NCBI GenBank assembly: GCA_015069495.1
Contig: SVIN01000003.1
Coordinates: 25,771 to 89,770, forward strand
DNA length: 64,000 bases
Direction of reading: 5' to 3'
Source of the DNA: Clostridiales bacterium
Lineage (GTDB): Bacteria > Bacillota > Clostridia > Christensenellales > Borkfalkiaceae
In this document: positions 48,803 through 59,334 of the stretch, piece after piece
Layout: every line of letters starts with the position of its first letter
Numbering within the stretch: the stretch's first letter is position 1
Position numbers and translations under genes: made by a program
The notes under the pieces: model-generated
Database searches by the model: none
Seen by the model: only the letters and a program-made list of their open reading frames with translations
Told to the model about the DNA's origin: nothing

Positions 48803-49702
48803 CTATTTTAATAATTCCCTCACTTTTTCTACCGTTGCCTCTTCAGGGGCAAGGTAGGTGTGGTTTTGCATTCGTTTAAAGAAGGTTTGTTGGCGTTTTG
48901 CATACTTTCTCGTATTATTTTTCACAACTTCCTGCATTTCTGCCATGGTTGCGCCTATCGCCAACCCTTCCGCTATTTCCTTATATCCAATCCCTTGCAT
49001 ACACTGCATTTCCTGCGTTATGCCACATTTTAACAAACCTTGTACTTCGTCGATCAAGCCCTGTTGAAACATCTGCTCTACCCGCAAATTGATACGATTG
49101 TACAGTTTTTCGCGCGGATAATCAATGGAAACTGCTGTAAAATCAAACCGAGGAATGGGCGCGTCTTGTTGTAAGGATTTCGCTTTACCCGTCGTATCGT
49201 ATATTTCCAACGCACGAATAACTCGTTTCAAATCATTCGGGTGCAATTTTTGCGCACTTTCGGGGTCTTTCTCCCGCAAAATATCATAAACGCGCTCCTT
49301 TCCCTCATTTTCCGCCATTTGCTCGTAATAAGCGCGCAGTTCCGCATTTGCGCCTATATTGCCAAATTGGCTTTTGTATAATAAGGAATTGATATAAAAC
49401 CCCGTACCGCCACAGATAATCGGTAATTTCCTGCGCGCAATGATATCTTGTAAAATAGGCAATGCCATATCCTCGTAATCACTGACGGAAAAGTTGTTTT
49501 CAGGCTCCACCACGTCAATCATATAATGCGGAACACCTGCCCGCTCTTCCATCGTAGGCTTTGCTGTACCGATATCTAAGCCTTTATACACCAAAAGGGA
49601 GTCCGCGGAAATAATTTCACCGTCAAACGCCTTGGCACACGCTACGGAAAGGGACGTTTTCCCCGATGCCGTTGCACCGCATATCACCAAAACTTTCGCC
49701 AT
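48803..49702 (-). CDS. miaA: tRNA dimethylallyltransferase
   Basis: MAKVLVICGATASGKTSLSVACAKAFDGEIISADS; start overlaps the mutL stop. Confidence 0.95.
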   Translation of the reverse strand: MAKVLVICGATASGKTSLSVACAKAFDGEIISADSLLVYKGLDIGTAKPTMEERAGVPHYMIDVVEPENNFSVSDYEDMALPILQDIIARRKLPIICGGTGFYINSLLYKSQFGNIGANAELRAYYEQMAENEGKERVYDILREKDPESAQKLHPNDLKRVIRALEIYDTTGKAKSLQQDAPIPRFDFTAVSIDYPREKLYNRINLRVEQMFQQGLIDEVQGLLKCGITQEMQCMQGIGYKEIAEGLAIGATMAEMQEVVKNNTRKYAKRQQTFFKRMQNHTYLAPEEATVEKVRELLK

Positions 49703-51825
49703 TAGACAATCCTCTTGAACATTTTTTCCAATTCTGTACGACTCATTTTTACAACAACTGGTCTTCCGTGGGGACATTTTAACCCCATATCACCGTCCAT
49801 CAACGCAAACAGCGCATCAATTTCATCTTTACTTAAATCCATACCGCCTTTGACCGCCGCTTTGCAGGCCGCAGAAGCAAGCTTATCCTTCAACAAGTCA
49901 GACAAGCGAATGGAACGATACCCGCTGATATCACTGAGAATATCCGCAAAGAACGCTCCTAAATCGATATGTTGCAAATCCAAAGGAATCGCCGTAATCA
50001 ATACTTTACTATGATTTTCTTCCAAATCAAAACCAATGGCACGGATTTCTTCCAAATGTTCGCGAATGAACTCCAACTCGAATATATTCGTCGACAATTC
50101 ATACGGGAACAACATGGGTTGTTGCGCAACCGCGCGATTGTTCATTTGTTCTTTTAAACGGTTAAAAATCAAGCGTTCATGCGCGGCGTGCTGATCGATG
50201 ATATAGATATCGTCCTTGCACTCATACATAATATAGGTGTTAAACAACTTGCCCGCATACACACAAGAAGATACGTCAATGCGGTTTTGTTTGCTCTTGC
50301 GTTCTAATTCTTCCAAGAACTTTTTATTGGCTTCAAACGGATCAATCTCTTCTTCTTTTTTCTTTGAAGGATCATTCACTTCAAATGGTGCCGTGTTGAA
50401 GTACAAGTCAGGAAAGCGCTTGTGTAAATCCGCCGCTGTCTTTTTCGTTTTTCTGCGCGGTTTTACCACTTCGTCAAACTCGTAATCCGCAATCTCATCC
50501 AAAGGAACAAAACCTTTGCGGGGTTCTGTGGGTTTCTTTTCATCCAGCTCAGCGTGCAATTTCTTTAATATAAACGCAGGGGAAGATTCTTCCAACTCCT
50601 TTTTCGCCTCTTCGTAGGATATCGGAGTAAACCCAAAAACTTTTTCCGTTTTCACAGGTTCTTCCTTTTCCTCTTTTTCCCTCGGTGCAAGAATCGCCGC
50701 GTAGTCAATTGCGGGTTCAGGTTTTACATCTTCAAGAATTTTTATGGCTTCTTGTTCTTGAACGGGCAGTTGCGCCATTGGTTGCGATTCATCCGCATAA
50801 ATGGGGTTGCCTGGATTCTTCACCACGTATTCCAAAGCTTTCGTTTGACCGTCTAACACGGCAGCAATCACTGAATAGATGCAACCATAAATGGTTTTAT
50901 TATCCGCAAAACGAACGTCCGCTTTGTTGGGATGCACGTTCACGTCCACAATCTCCGTTGGAACGTCTATATACAATACGTAAAACGGATATTGCCGTTT
51001 CATCATATATCCAGAGTACGCATTGGAAATCGCTGACGATATCGTTACATTTTGAATATATCTGCCATTTAAAAATACACTTTGGTAGCTTTTATTGGCT
51101 TTGAAAAAGTTATGATTGCCAATATAACCACGAATACGGATGCCATGTTTATTGGCATCGATTTGGAAACATTGCGCAAGTGCAGCCGCGCCATAGACGC
51201 CCACCAATGCTTCTTCAACGCCGCCCCCAAACGATTGCAGTTGTTTTTTACCGTTTACATAGTAGGTAAACGAAATTTCGGGGCGATTTAAAATGAAACG
51301 GGAAACAAAGTTGGTAATGTCCGTTTCTTCCGCTTTATCGCTCTTCAAGAACCCCAAACGCACGGGGGTGTTAAAAAAGAGCATTTCCACGCAGACGTCC
51401 GTACCGTTTTCACCTGCCGCCTCGGTGATTTGCCCCAATTCACCGCCGTCGGAATGCAAGGAATAACACTTTCCGTCTTTGGTTTTCGAAGTAATGGTCA
51501 TCTTGGAAACAGCGGCAATGGACGCCACCGCTTCCCCGCGGAAGCCGAGGGTAAGGATATTATCCAAATCCTCTGCTTGCGCAATTTTACTGGTTGCATG
51601 GGGTAAAAATGCCGAATGCAAATCCTCACGCTCGATACCGCAGCCGTTATCCACCACGCGAATCAATTGTTTACCGCCCTGCTCGATATAAATTTCTATT
51701 TCCGTTGCGCCCGCGTCGATTGAGTTTTCTACCAATTCTTTTACAACGGAATACGGTCTGTCAACCACTCCCCCCGCAGCAATTCGATTGTAAACCTTTG
51801 CAGGCAATATATTAATTTTAGGCAT
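49702..51825 (-). CDS. mutL: DNA mismatch repair protein MutL
   Basis: GHKL ATPase KELVENSIDAG, DNGCGIEREDL, GFRGEAVASIAAV, C-terminal DQHAAHERLIFN, CPHGRP. Confidence 0.95.
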   Translation of the reverse strand: MPKINILPAKVYNRIAAGGVVDRPYSVVKELVENSIDAGATEIEIYIEQGGKQLIRVVDNGCGIEREDLHSAFLPHATSKIAQAEDLDNILTLGFRGEAVASIAAVSKMTITSKTKDGKCYSLHSDGGELGQITEAAGENGTDVCVEMLFFNTPVRLGFLKSDKAEETDITNFVSRFILNRPEISFTYYVNGKKQLQSFGGGVEEALVGVYGAAALAQCFQIDANKHGIRIRGYIGNHNFFKANKSYQSVFLNGRYIQNVTISSAISNAYSGYMMKRQYPFYVLYIDVPTEIVDVNVHPNKADVRFADNKTIYGCIYSVIAAVLDGQTKALEYVVKNPGNPIYADESQPMAQLPVQEQEAIKILEDVKPEPAIDYAAILAPREKEEKEEPVKTEKVFGFTPISYEEAKKELEESSPAFILKKLHAELDEKKPTEPRKGFVPLDEIADYEFDEVVKPRRKTKKTAADLHKRFPDLYFNTAPFEVNDPSKKKEEEIDPFEANKKFLEELERKSKQNRIDVSSCVYAGKLFNTYIMYECKDDIYIIDQHAAHERLIFNRLKEQMNNRAVAQQPMLFPYELSTNIFELEFIREHLEEIRAIGFDLEENHSKVLITAIPLDLQHIDLGAFFADILSDISGYRSIRLSDLLKDKLASAACKAAVKGGMDLSKDEIDALFALMDGDMGLKCPHGRPVVVKMSRTELEKMFKRIV

Positions 51826-54419
51826 TATTTATCTCCGTCAATTTTATCTTTTAAGTCACCAAGCAACATGAAAGCTTGTAAGGGTGACATGGTGTTGAGG
51901 TCCAATTCGGAAATAATCTTTTCCACTTCGGTTAAAGCTTTCTCCTCAGACACTTCCTCTTCAACGACTTCCGCTTGCAACTTGCCACGCGCAATATCAT
52001 TCTTCTCAAGCGCTTTTAAAATACTCTTAGCGCGGGTTGTTACCTCTTTCGGTACACCTGCTAAAGAGGCAACTTCGATACCGAAACTGCGATTCGCACC
52101 ACCACGCGCAATCTTTCTCAAAAATACCACCGCTCCGTTAAATTCTTTGACGGTGATTTTATAATTCTTCACCCCTTCCAACTTGTTTTCAAGCTCTGTC
52201 AATTCATGGTAATGGGTGGAAAATAAGGTTTTCGCGCGGACGTTTTTCGCCAAAAATTCAATAACCGACCAAGCAATCGATAAGCCGTCGTAGGTACTTG
52301 TACCCCGTCCGACTTCGTCCAAAATCAAAAGACTGTCCTGCGTTGCATGTAATAAAATCGTCGCAACCTCGGTCATTTCTACCATAAAGGTACTTTGGTC
52401 AAAAATCAAATTATCGCTTGCACCAACACGAGTAAAGATTCGGTCTGTTAATGGAATTTGCGCTGCTTTTGCGGGTACAAACGAGCCGATGTGCGCCATA
52501 ATCGTAATCAAGGCAATTTGGCGCATGTAGGTACTCTTACCTGCCATATTGGGACCCGTAATGATTGCACAACGGTTGTCCTCATTGTCAAGCAAGGTAT
52601 CATTCGGAACGAAGCGTTCTTTAGAAATTGCCTCAACAACGGGGTGTCTTCCGTCCGTCACCGACAGCTTTTCCCCGCTTTCCGCAATTGCGGGACGGGT
52701 ATATTTGCGTTCCTTAGCAACCGTCGCAAAGGAAACCAAGCAATCCAACAACGCAATCGCACCCGCAACCGTTTTCAACTGTTCAATATGTTCAGACAGC
52801 ACGCCAAGGAGCTGTTGATACAATCTGTTTTCGATTTGTACAGCGCGCTCACCGCTGGTTAAAACCTTTTCTTCAAAAACCTTTAATTCGTCCGTAATGA
52901 AACGTTCGCCCGTGGTCAAAGTTTGTTTACGGATATATTCGGGAGGGACTTGGTTTTTAAAAGAATTCGACACCTCGATATAATACCCGAATACTTTGTT
53001 GAAACCAAGTTTCAAGGTTTTTATCCCCGTACGCTCTCTTTCGTTGGCTTCAATTTGGCGCAGAATTTGTTCAGCATCGCGCTTAATATTGCGAAGTTCG
53101 TCCAATTCGGGATAGAATCCGTCGCGGATATATCCGCCGTCTTTCATTACCGCAGGTGCGTCTTCCTGAATCGCCGCCTCTAACAACTTAGACAGTTCGG
53201 ACATGTCCAAAAGATTGTTATCAATATCCCCTATAATTTGCGAGGTAAAACCCGTCAATTGAAATTTCAGCGAGGGCAAGGATTGTAAGGATTTACGCAA
53301 TGCGATACAATCTTTAGGGTTAAAGTTTCCGTTGGAAATTTTACCCGCAAGGCGTTCGATATCGTTCATACCGCCAAGAGTTTCGCACAATCCAACGCGG
53401 ACAACGGAGGAATTGTAAAGTTCTTCAACCCCATCCAAACGATAGTTGATTTCCGCACGGTCTTTTAAGGGTGAAAGAATCATACGCGACAGCATACGCG
53501 CGCCCATACCCGTTTTCGTTTTATCTAAAATCCACAACAACGAACCGTATTTTTTATTTTCAGAGTTATTGCGGAGAAGTTCCAAATTTCGCACAGCATT
53601 GCCATCTAAGGTCATGAAACGATCTCGATTGACAACCTTAATGGCGTTCAAATTTGCAAGCGAATGTTTCTGCGTTTCGCGCAGATATTCCACCAACGCC
53701 CCCGCCGAGGCAATTAAATTTTCTTTACCGCTTATCCCATAAGGAGAGAGCGACTTTGCACCAAGCTGTTCTAACAGGTTCTTTTCCGCGTGTTTCACGT
53801 TAAACGCCCACGGCATATAACAAGAGAACGGGGGCAAGAGATTATGGCGAATTTCCTTTATTTCCTTGGTATAAGGCAACATTTCATCATTGCAAATCAC
53901 TTCCGCAACGGAAAGCTTTACCAAGTGTTCCACGGCTTCGTAAACCGCGGTATCGCCTAAAAATTCTTCTGCAAGAAACTCACCCGTGGTAATATCCGCC
54001 CACGACACAGCAACCCCGTCTTCAAATTTGAACACGCACGCAATATAGTTGTTACGACTCTCATCCAACATGGTTTCATCAGTCAAAGTCCCTGCGGAAA
54101 TAATACGCACAACGTCGCGTTCCACCAAGCCTTTCCCCGCTTTCGGGTCGGTGAGCTGTTCGCAAATCGCCACTTTTTCGCCAAGCGCAACCAGCTTAGC
54201 AATATACATATCCGCCGCGTGGTAAGGAATACCGCACATCGGCGCACGTTCGGCAAGCCCGCAATCTCTGCCCGTCAAAGTCAAATCCAAGAGTTTGGAG
54301 ACTTTAACCGCATCGTCAAAAAACATCTCGTAAAAGTCACCGAGACGGTAAAAAACTACACATTCTTTATGTTTTTCCTTAACGGAAAGATAATGTTGCA
54401 TCATTTGTGAAAGTGCCAT
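51825..54419 (-). CDS. mutS: DNA mismatch repair protein MutS
   Basis: DFYEMFFDDA, TGPNMAGKSTYMRQIALI, DEVGRGTSTYDGLSIA. Confidence 0.97.
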   Translation of the reverse strand: MALSQMMQHYLSVKEKHKECVVFYRLGDFYEMFFDDAVKVSKLLDLTLTGRDCGLAERAPMCGIPYHAADMYIAKLVALGEKVAICEQLTDPKAGKGLVERDVVRIISAGTLTDETMLDESRNNYIACVFKFEDGVAVSWADITTGEFLAEEFLGDTAVYEAVEHLVKLSVAEVICNDEMLPYTKEIKEIRHNLLPPFSCYMPWAFNVKHAEKNLLEQLGAKSLSPYGISGKENLIASAGALVEYLRETQKHSLANLNAIKVVNRDRFMTLDGNAVRNLELLRNNSENKKYGSLLWILDKTKTGMGARMLSRMILSPLKDRAEINYRLDGVEELYNSSVVRVGLCETLGGMNDIERLAGKISNGNFNPKDCIALRKSLQSLPSLKFQLTGFTSQIIGDIDNNLLDMSELSKLLEAAIQEDAPAVMKDGGYIRDGFYPELDELRNIKRDAEQILRQIEANERERTGIKTLKLGFNKVFGYYIEVSNSFKNQVPPEYIRKQTLTTGERFITDELKVFEEKVLTSGERAVQIENRLYQQLLGVLSEHIEQLKTVAGAIALLDCLVSFATVAKERKYTRPAIAESGEKLSVTDGRHPVVEAISKERFVPNDTLLDNEDNRCAIITGPNMAGKSTYMRQIALITIMAHIGSFVPAKAAQIPLTDRIFTRVGASDNLIFDQSTFMVEMTEVATILLHATQDSLLILDEVGRGTSTYDGLSIAWSVIEFLAKNVRAKTLFSTHYHELTELENKLEGVKNYKITVKEFNGAVVFLRKIARGGANRSFGIEVASLAGVPKEVTTRAKSILKALEKNDIARGKLQAEVVEEEVSEEKALTEVEKIISELDLNTMSPLQAFMLLGDLKDKIDGDK

Positions 54420-54433
54420 AATCAAACCTTCCT

Positions 54434-55750
54434 TTACACGATTTCCCCAAACAGCGAAATGCCGTTGGCTTTGGTGATTTTAAGTTGCACGAATTGACCG
54501 ATTCGGTCGGTTTCACTGGTGAAATACCCCATTCTGCCAAACTCGTCACGGCCCATATACAAGCCTTTTTTCTCGTCGTAATCTTCACAGAGAATTTCCA
54601 CCGTTTTACCAAGATATTTCTCTGATTTTTTACGGGTAAGAGAGTTGACCAACTCCACCAAACGCATAATTCGGTCTTTTTGAACGTCTTCGGGGATATG
54701 ATTCCCCATATCCGCGGCTTTCGTGCCTTGGCGTTTGGAATAGACAAAAGTGAACGCGGATGCGAAATCCACCTCTTTCACCAAGGATTCCGTTTGCAGA
54801 TAATCCTCTTCCGTCTCCCCAGGGAACCCCACAATGATATCGGTGGTCACTTCTGCTTCGGGCAGGTGGGATTTCAGCATTTGAATTTCACCAAGATATT
54901 TTTCACGGGTATAACGGCGATTCATCGCTTGCAACACAGGGTTAGAACCAGATTGTACGGGCAAATGCACAAGCCTGCATATCTTTCGATGTTTCTTCAT
55001 TACCAGTACAACGTCCTCGTTAAAATCCTTGGGATGGCTAGTCATGAAGCGCAAGCGGAAATCCCCCTCAATGGAAGCCACTGCATCCAGCAATTGCGCA
55101 AATGTCATACCCGTCGAACCATCCGACCCGTAAGAGTTTACGTTTTGTCCAAGTAAAGTGATTTCCTTGTACCCTTCCGCAACAAGCGAACGAACTTCCG
55201 CAAGGATATTTTCAGGTTTTCTTGAACGCTCACGCCCGCGCACATAAGGAACGATACAGTAGGAGCAGAAATTGTTGCAACCGTACATAATATTCACCCA
55301 TGCGTTGGGATAGCTTGTGCGGTAAGCGTCGGTGAATTCAACGATTTCCCCTTCCTTTTCACGGATTTCAATCACCTTTTTCTTCTGCGATTTTTTACGC
55401 AAAATCAAGTTACCGAGTTCTTCCAAATTCAGCGTACCGAACATGATATCGATAAACGGAAATTTCTTTTTTAATACGTCCGTTTTACCCTTTTCTTGGG
55501 TCATGCAACCACCCACCGCAATCAAGAGATTGGGTTTTTCTTTCTTTAATTTTTTCAACGCGCCAATATTGCCAAATGCGTGGTTTTCCGCATTTTCACG
55601 AATACAACAGGTATTAAATACGATGATATCCGCATCCTCTTTACATGAAGTTTCCTCATACCCCAAACCACGTAAAATCCCCGCGATTTTTTCCGATTCG
55701 TGCACGTTCATTTGACAGCCATAAGTGACAATGTAGTATTTTTCTTGCAT
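54434..55750 (-). CDS. miaB: tRNA-2-methylthio-N6-dimethylallyladenosine synthase
   Basis: TYGCQMNVHESEKIAG, radical SAM CNNFCSYC, TRAM. Confidence 0.96.
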   Translation of the reverse strand: MQEKYYIVTYGCQMNVHESEKIAGILRGLGYEETSCKEDADIIVFNTCCIRENAENHAFGNIGALKKLKKEKPNLLIAVGGCMTQEKGKTDVLKKKFPFIDIMFGTLNLEELGNLILRKKSQKKKVIEIREKEGEIVEFTDAYRTSYPNAWVNIMYGCNNFCSYCIVPYVRGRERSRKPENILAEVRSLVAEGYKEITLLGQNVNSYGSDGSTGMTFAQLLDAVASIEGDFRLRFMTSHPKDFNEDVVLVMKKHRKICRLVHLPVQSGSNPVLQAMNRRYTREKYLGEIQMLKSHLPEAEVTTDIIVGFPGETEEDYLQTESLVKEVDFASAFTFVYSKRQGTKAADMGNHIPEDVQKDRIMRLVELVNSLTRKKSEKYLGKTVEILCEDYDEKKGLYMGRDEFGRMGYFTSETDRIGQFVQLKITKANGISLFGEIV

Positions 55751-55907
55751 AATTCTCTTTCCGTTTTTTCAATCGGGCGCAATACCCGAGTATAATATTT
55801 TTTATATTATACTCTTTTTTTTGCTTTTACGCAAGTCTTTGCACCTTGGTTGTGAAATTTTTACCCCACAATTGATAAAAACCGCAAAAGGAAACATACT
55901 GTTTTAC

Positions 55908-58124
55908 ATGAGATGGATAAAGAAGTTGCTTTGGTTTATATTACTGTTTACGGCTGTTTCCGTATGTGCGATGGTTGGATATTATTTCATCGTCACAAAA
56001 GACGCAGTTTTACAAAAAGAAAAACTGTTGCTTGGTCAGCAAAATATATGTATATACGACCGCTACGGCGAAATTATACAAAATGTTGGAATCTTTTCCA
56101 ACAGACAATCTACCCCTATCGAGGAGATTCCTCAACACACGAAAAACGCTTTCATCTGCGTGGAAGATAAACGATTTTACCAACACAACGGTTTTGATAG
56201 CAAACGCATTTTTAAGGCCGTTTACAACAATGCCAAAGCACACGCCTTCAGAGAAGGCGCGTCTACTATTTCACAACAATTGATAAAAAATACGCATCTT
56301 TCTCAAGAAAAAACTGTAAAACGGAAGTTGCGGGAATGGAAACTGACCCGCGCCTTGGAAAGAGAATATACTAAAGACGAGATTTTGGAAAAGTATCTCA
56401 ACACCATTTATTTCGGGCATAGCTGTTTTGGGATTCGTTCAGCCTCTGAGTTCTACTTCGGGAAACTACCCAGTGCATTAAACTTGTCAGAATCCGCTAT
56501 TTTAGCAGGATTGGTCAAGTCCCCCAATAACTATTCTCCGTTCAAGAACCCTCAACGTTGCGAGACTCGCAAAAAGACGGTGTTGGGATTGATGGCGAAC
56601 AACGGATATATTGATAAAGACGAGGAAATCAACGCCATCTGCGAGAGTTTACCCATACAGCCTACAAGCGAAGCGGTTGACCGCGGGTATTTTCATTTGC
56701 TTTTTGATGAGTTGAGTGAAATTACAAGCGCAAGCCATTTGCGATTGGGCGGAAATATTGAGATTTTCACCGAATTTGACCCCGATTTACAAAAGCAATT
56801 GCAGGAAGCGACAGCAGAAATTTCCTCTGATAAAAGCGCGTTTGTCTTGGATGGGCACAGCGGATTGTTTAAGGCGTGCATTTCCACCATCGGCAACGCG
56901 AAACGCCTGCCTGGGTCAGTCATTAAACCTTTGCTTGTATACGCCCCCGCCTTGGAAGAAAATCTCATTTCTCCCGCTACGCCGATTTTAGATGAAAAGG
57001 TCAATTACGGGGGGTATACCCCCGAAAATTACAATGGAAAATACCACGGATATATCAGCGCGCGGGAAGCCCTTGCAAAAAGTTTAAATATCCCTGCCGT
57101 AAAATTGTTACAATCCCTTGGCGTTCAAAAAGGCAGTGAATATTTAGGGCGGTTGCATTTGACCGTTGATAAAGAAGACGAATCTCTTGCACTTGCTTTG
57201 GGCGGCATGAAACATGGATTTAGTTTGCAGAATTTGACCAACGCCTACGCAAGCTTGCTAAACAGCGGAAAATTCAGCAATTGCGGGTTTATTCAAAGTT
57301 TAAAAATCAATGATATCCTAGTCTATCGATTCGACAAGAAAGAACGCGCCGTCTTCTCAAAGGAAACTGCTTATTTGACAACCGATATACTAAAAACAGC
57401 CGTCAAGGAAGGCACAGCAAAGAAGTTGCGCAATTTACCATTTGATATTGCATGCAAAACGGGTACGGTTGGTACTAGCAAAGGAAATACCGACGCGTAC
57501 GCAATTGCATACACCACGCAGGACGTTACTTCCGTTTGGTTGGGGAATGCGGACAATCAAATGATTTCCGATACCGGGGGCGGTACACCCTGCCATATTC
57601 TACAACAAATCAACCACTATCTGTATGGTCAATACGGAAACATCCCTGCCTTTAATAAACCAAGCCAAGTGGTGGAAGTTTCTTTGGATAAAATTAGTTA
57701 TTATGACACGCATACTATACAGTTATCTGACGATAACGCCCCCGTAAATTACCGTTTTACCGAGCTATTTAACAAACGGCATATACCCGCAAAAAAGTCT
57801 GATTTTTTCAGCAATCCAAGCATTTTACCCCCTACCGTCAATATACGAAATGGGCAGGTAGTTATCACCTTGCAAAAAGACTCGCCAACTGTTTATCAAT
57901 ACTGTATTGTGCGATATGATTATGCGACGCATACTACCGTTTATAAAGGGGCGCATTTCGATGAGTTTTGCGACGCAAGCGCAAAGCCCAATCAAAAATA
58001 TATCTATACCGTTACCCCGATATATAACGAGCATGCAGGCGTTGGTGTAACACTGCCCTCCATTTCCACCGACACACAATTTCAAGATGATCAAATGACC
58101 GAAAAAGAATGGTGGAAGTATTAG
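55908..58124 (+). CDS. Class A penicillin-binding protein (transglycosylase/transpeptidase)
   Basis: GT51 EDKRFYQHNGFD, EGASTISQQLIKN; transpeptidase SVIK, SLN, KTGT. Confidence 0.92.
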   Translation: MRWIKKLLWFILLFTAVSVCAMVGYYFIVTKDAVLQKEKLLLGQQNICIYDRYGEIIQNVGIFSNRQSTPIEEIPQHTKNAFICVEDKRFYQHNGFDSKRIFKAVYNNAKAHAFREGASTISQQLIKNTHLSQEKTVKRKLREWKLTRALEREYTKDEILEKYLNTIYFGHSCFGIRSASEFYFGKLPSALNLSESAILAGLVKSPNNYSPFKNPQRCETRKKTVLGLMANNGYIDKDEEINAICESLPIQPTSEAVDRGYFHLLFDELSEITSASHLRLGGNIEIFTEFDPDLQKQLQEATAEISSDKSAFVLDGHSGLFKACISTIGNAKRLPGSVIKPLLVYAPALEENLISPATPILDEKVNYGGYTPENYNGKYHGYISAREALAKSLNIPAVKLLQSLGVQKGSEYLGRLHLTVDKEDESLALALGGMKHGFSLQNLTNAYASLLNSGKFSNCGFIQSLKINDILVYRFDKKERAVFSKETAYLTTDILKTAVKEGTAKKLRNLPFDIACKTGTVGTSKGNTDAYAIAYTTQDVTSVWLGNADNQMISDTGGGTPCHILQQINHYLYGQYGNIPAFNKPSQVVEVSLDKISYYDTHTIQLSDDNAPVNYRFTELFNKRHIPAKKSDFFSNPSILPPTVNIRNGQVVITLQKDSPTVYQYCIVRYDYATHTTVYKGAHFDEFCDASAKPNQKYIYTVTPIYNEHAGVGVTLPSISTDTQFQDDQMTEKEWWKY

Positions 58125-58153
58125 AAAAAAGCCGTGGATTCACCACGGCTTTT
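58124..58153. terminator. Convergent terminator PBP/thiI
   Basis: AAAAAAGCCGTGG-ATTCA-CCACGGCTTTT. Confidence 0.85.
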
Positions 58154-58166
58154 ACAATGTGTACAA

Positions 58167-59324
58167 TTAAATTTTAATTTTTTCCACCGATTCGAATGCT
58201 TCCGCAATCAATGCTTCAATATCAAGTTTCGCTTCTTCCCTTGCAATTTCATCCAATTTCGGACGAATCGCGGGATAATCAGGTAAGAATACCGTACAGC
58301 AATCCTCAAAAGGCAAAATGGAAGTTTCGTATGCCCCCATTTTCACCGAACGCTCGATAATTTCGTTCTTATCAAAGCCAACCAATGGACGAAGGACAGG
58401 TAAACGTTCCACTACCGAATTGGAAGAAGTCATCCCCTCAATCGTTTGACTGGCAACCTGCCCCAAGCTCTCACCCGTAATCAAGCATTGTGCACTGATA
58501 CGAAGCGCGTGGCGTTCCGCAATGCGATACATGAAACGGCGAAGCAAGGTAATCATGAGGTCAGGTTTGCATTTTTCATGAATTGCTTCTTGGATATGAG
58601 TCACTTTTACCGTATATAAGTTGGTCCCGCAGGTATATTCAGACAAAATCTTCGCCAAATCGACCACTTTTTCTTTGGCTTGCATGTTGGTATAAGGGTA
58701 GCTGTGGAAGTGCAAACAGTCAATTTTCATACCGCGTTTTGCCATCATGTGACCCGCAACGGGACTGTCGATCCCGCCCGACAATAACAAAAGCCCTTTC
58801 CCTGCCGTACCGACGGGCATACCGTTTGCCCCCTCAATGAAATCACCAAATACCAACGCTTTGCCGTTTTCACGAATGTCTACGCGAACGGTAAAGGAAG
58901 GATTGTGCACGTCTACCTTTAAGGCACCCTTCGCATAATCCAACAGTAAACCGCCCAAGGTTTTGCTAATTTCCACCGAAGTCAAGGGATATTTTTTATC
59001 CCCGCGGTGGGATTCCACCTTAAAAGTACCCTGCGAATGCGCTTGTAATTTCGCCGCCTCAAAAATGGAATCCATATCCGACGAAGTTTCGTATGCAAGG
59101 CTTAATGTATGCAAACCAAAGACTTTTTTCAGCTTTTCAATGATTTCATCCGTTTGCTCCTCGGGGAAGTTTTGCACCAAATAACGCCCGCTGTTTTTAA
59201 TAAGCTCCGCATCAAAATCCTCGATAGCACGGCGCAGATTGGTTTCAAACGCACGTTCGAAAAACCCTCTGTTTTTCCCTTTTAAATAGATTTCAGAATA
59301 TCTAATAATGATTACTTTTTCCAT
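58167..59324 (-). CDS. thiI: tRNA 4-thiouridine synthase
   Basis: RYSEIYLKGKNRGFFE, LLLLSGGIDSPVAG. Confidence 0.96.
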   Translation of the reverse strand: MEKVIIIRYSEIYLKGKNRGFFERAFETNLRRAIEDFDAELIKNSGRYLVQNFPEEQTDEIIEKLKKVFGLHTLSLAYETSSDMDSIFEAAKLQAHSQGTFKVESHRGDKKYPLTSVEISKTLGGLLLDYAKGALKVDVHNPSFTVRVDIRENGKALVFGDFIEGANGMPVGTAGKGLLLLSGGIDSPVAGHMMAKRGMKIDCLHFHSYPYTNMQAKEKVVDLAKILSEYTCGTNLYTVKVTHIQEAIHEKCKPDLMITLLRRFMYRIAERHALRISAQCLITGESLGQVASQTIEGMTSSNSVVERLPVLRPLVGFDKNEIIERSVKMGAYETSILPFEDCCTVFLPDYPAIRPKLDEIAREEAKLDIEALIAEAFESVEKIKI

Positions 59325-59334
59325 AATTGTCCTC

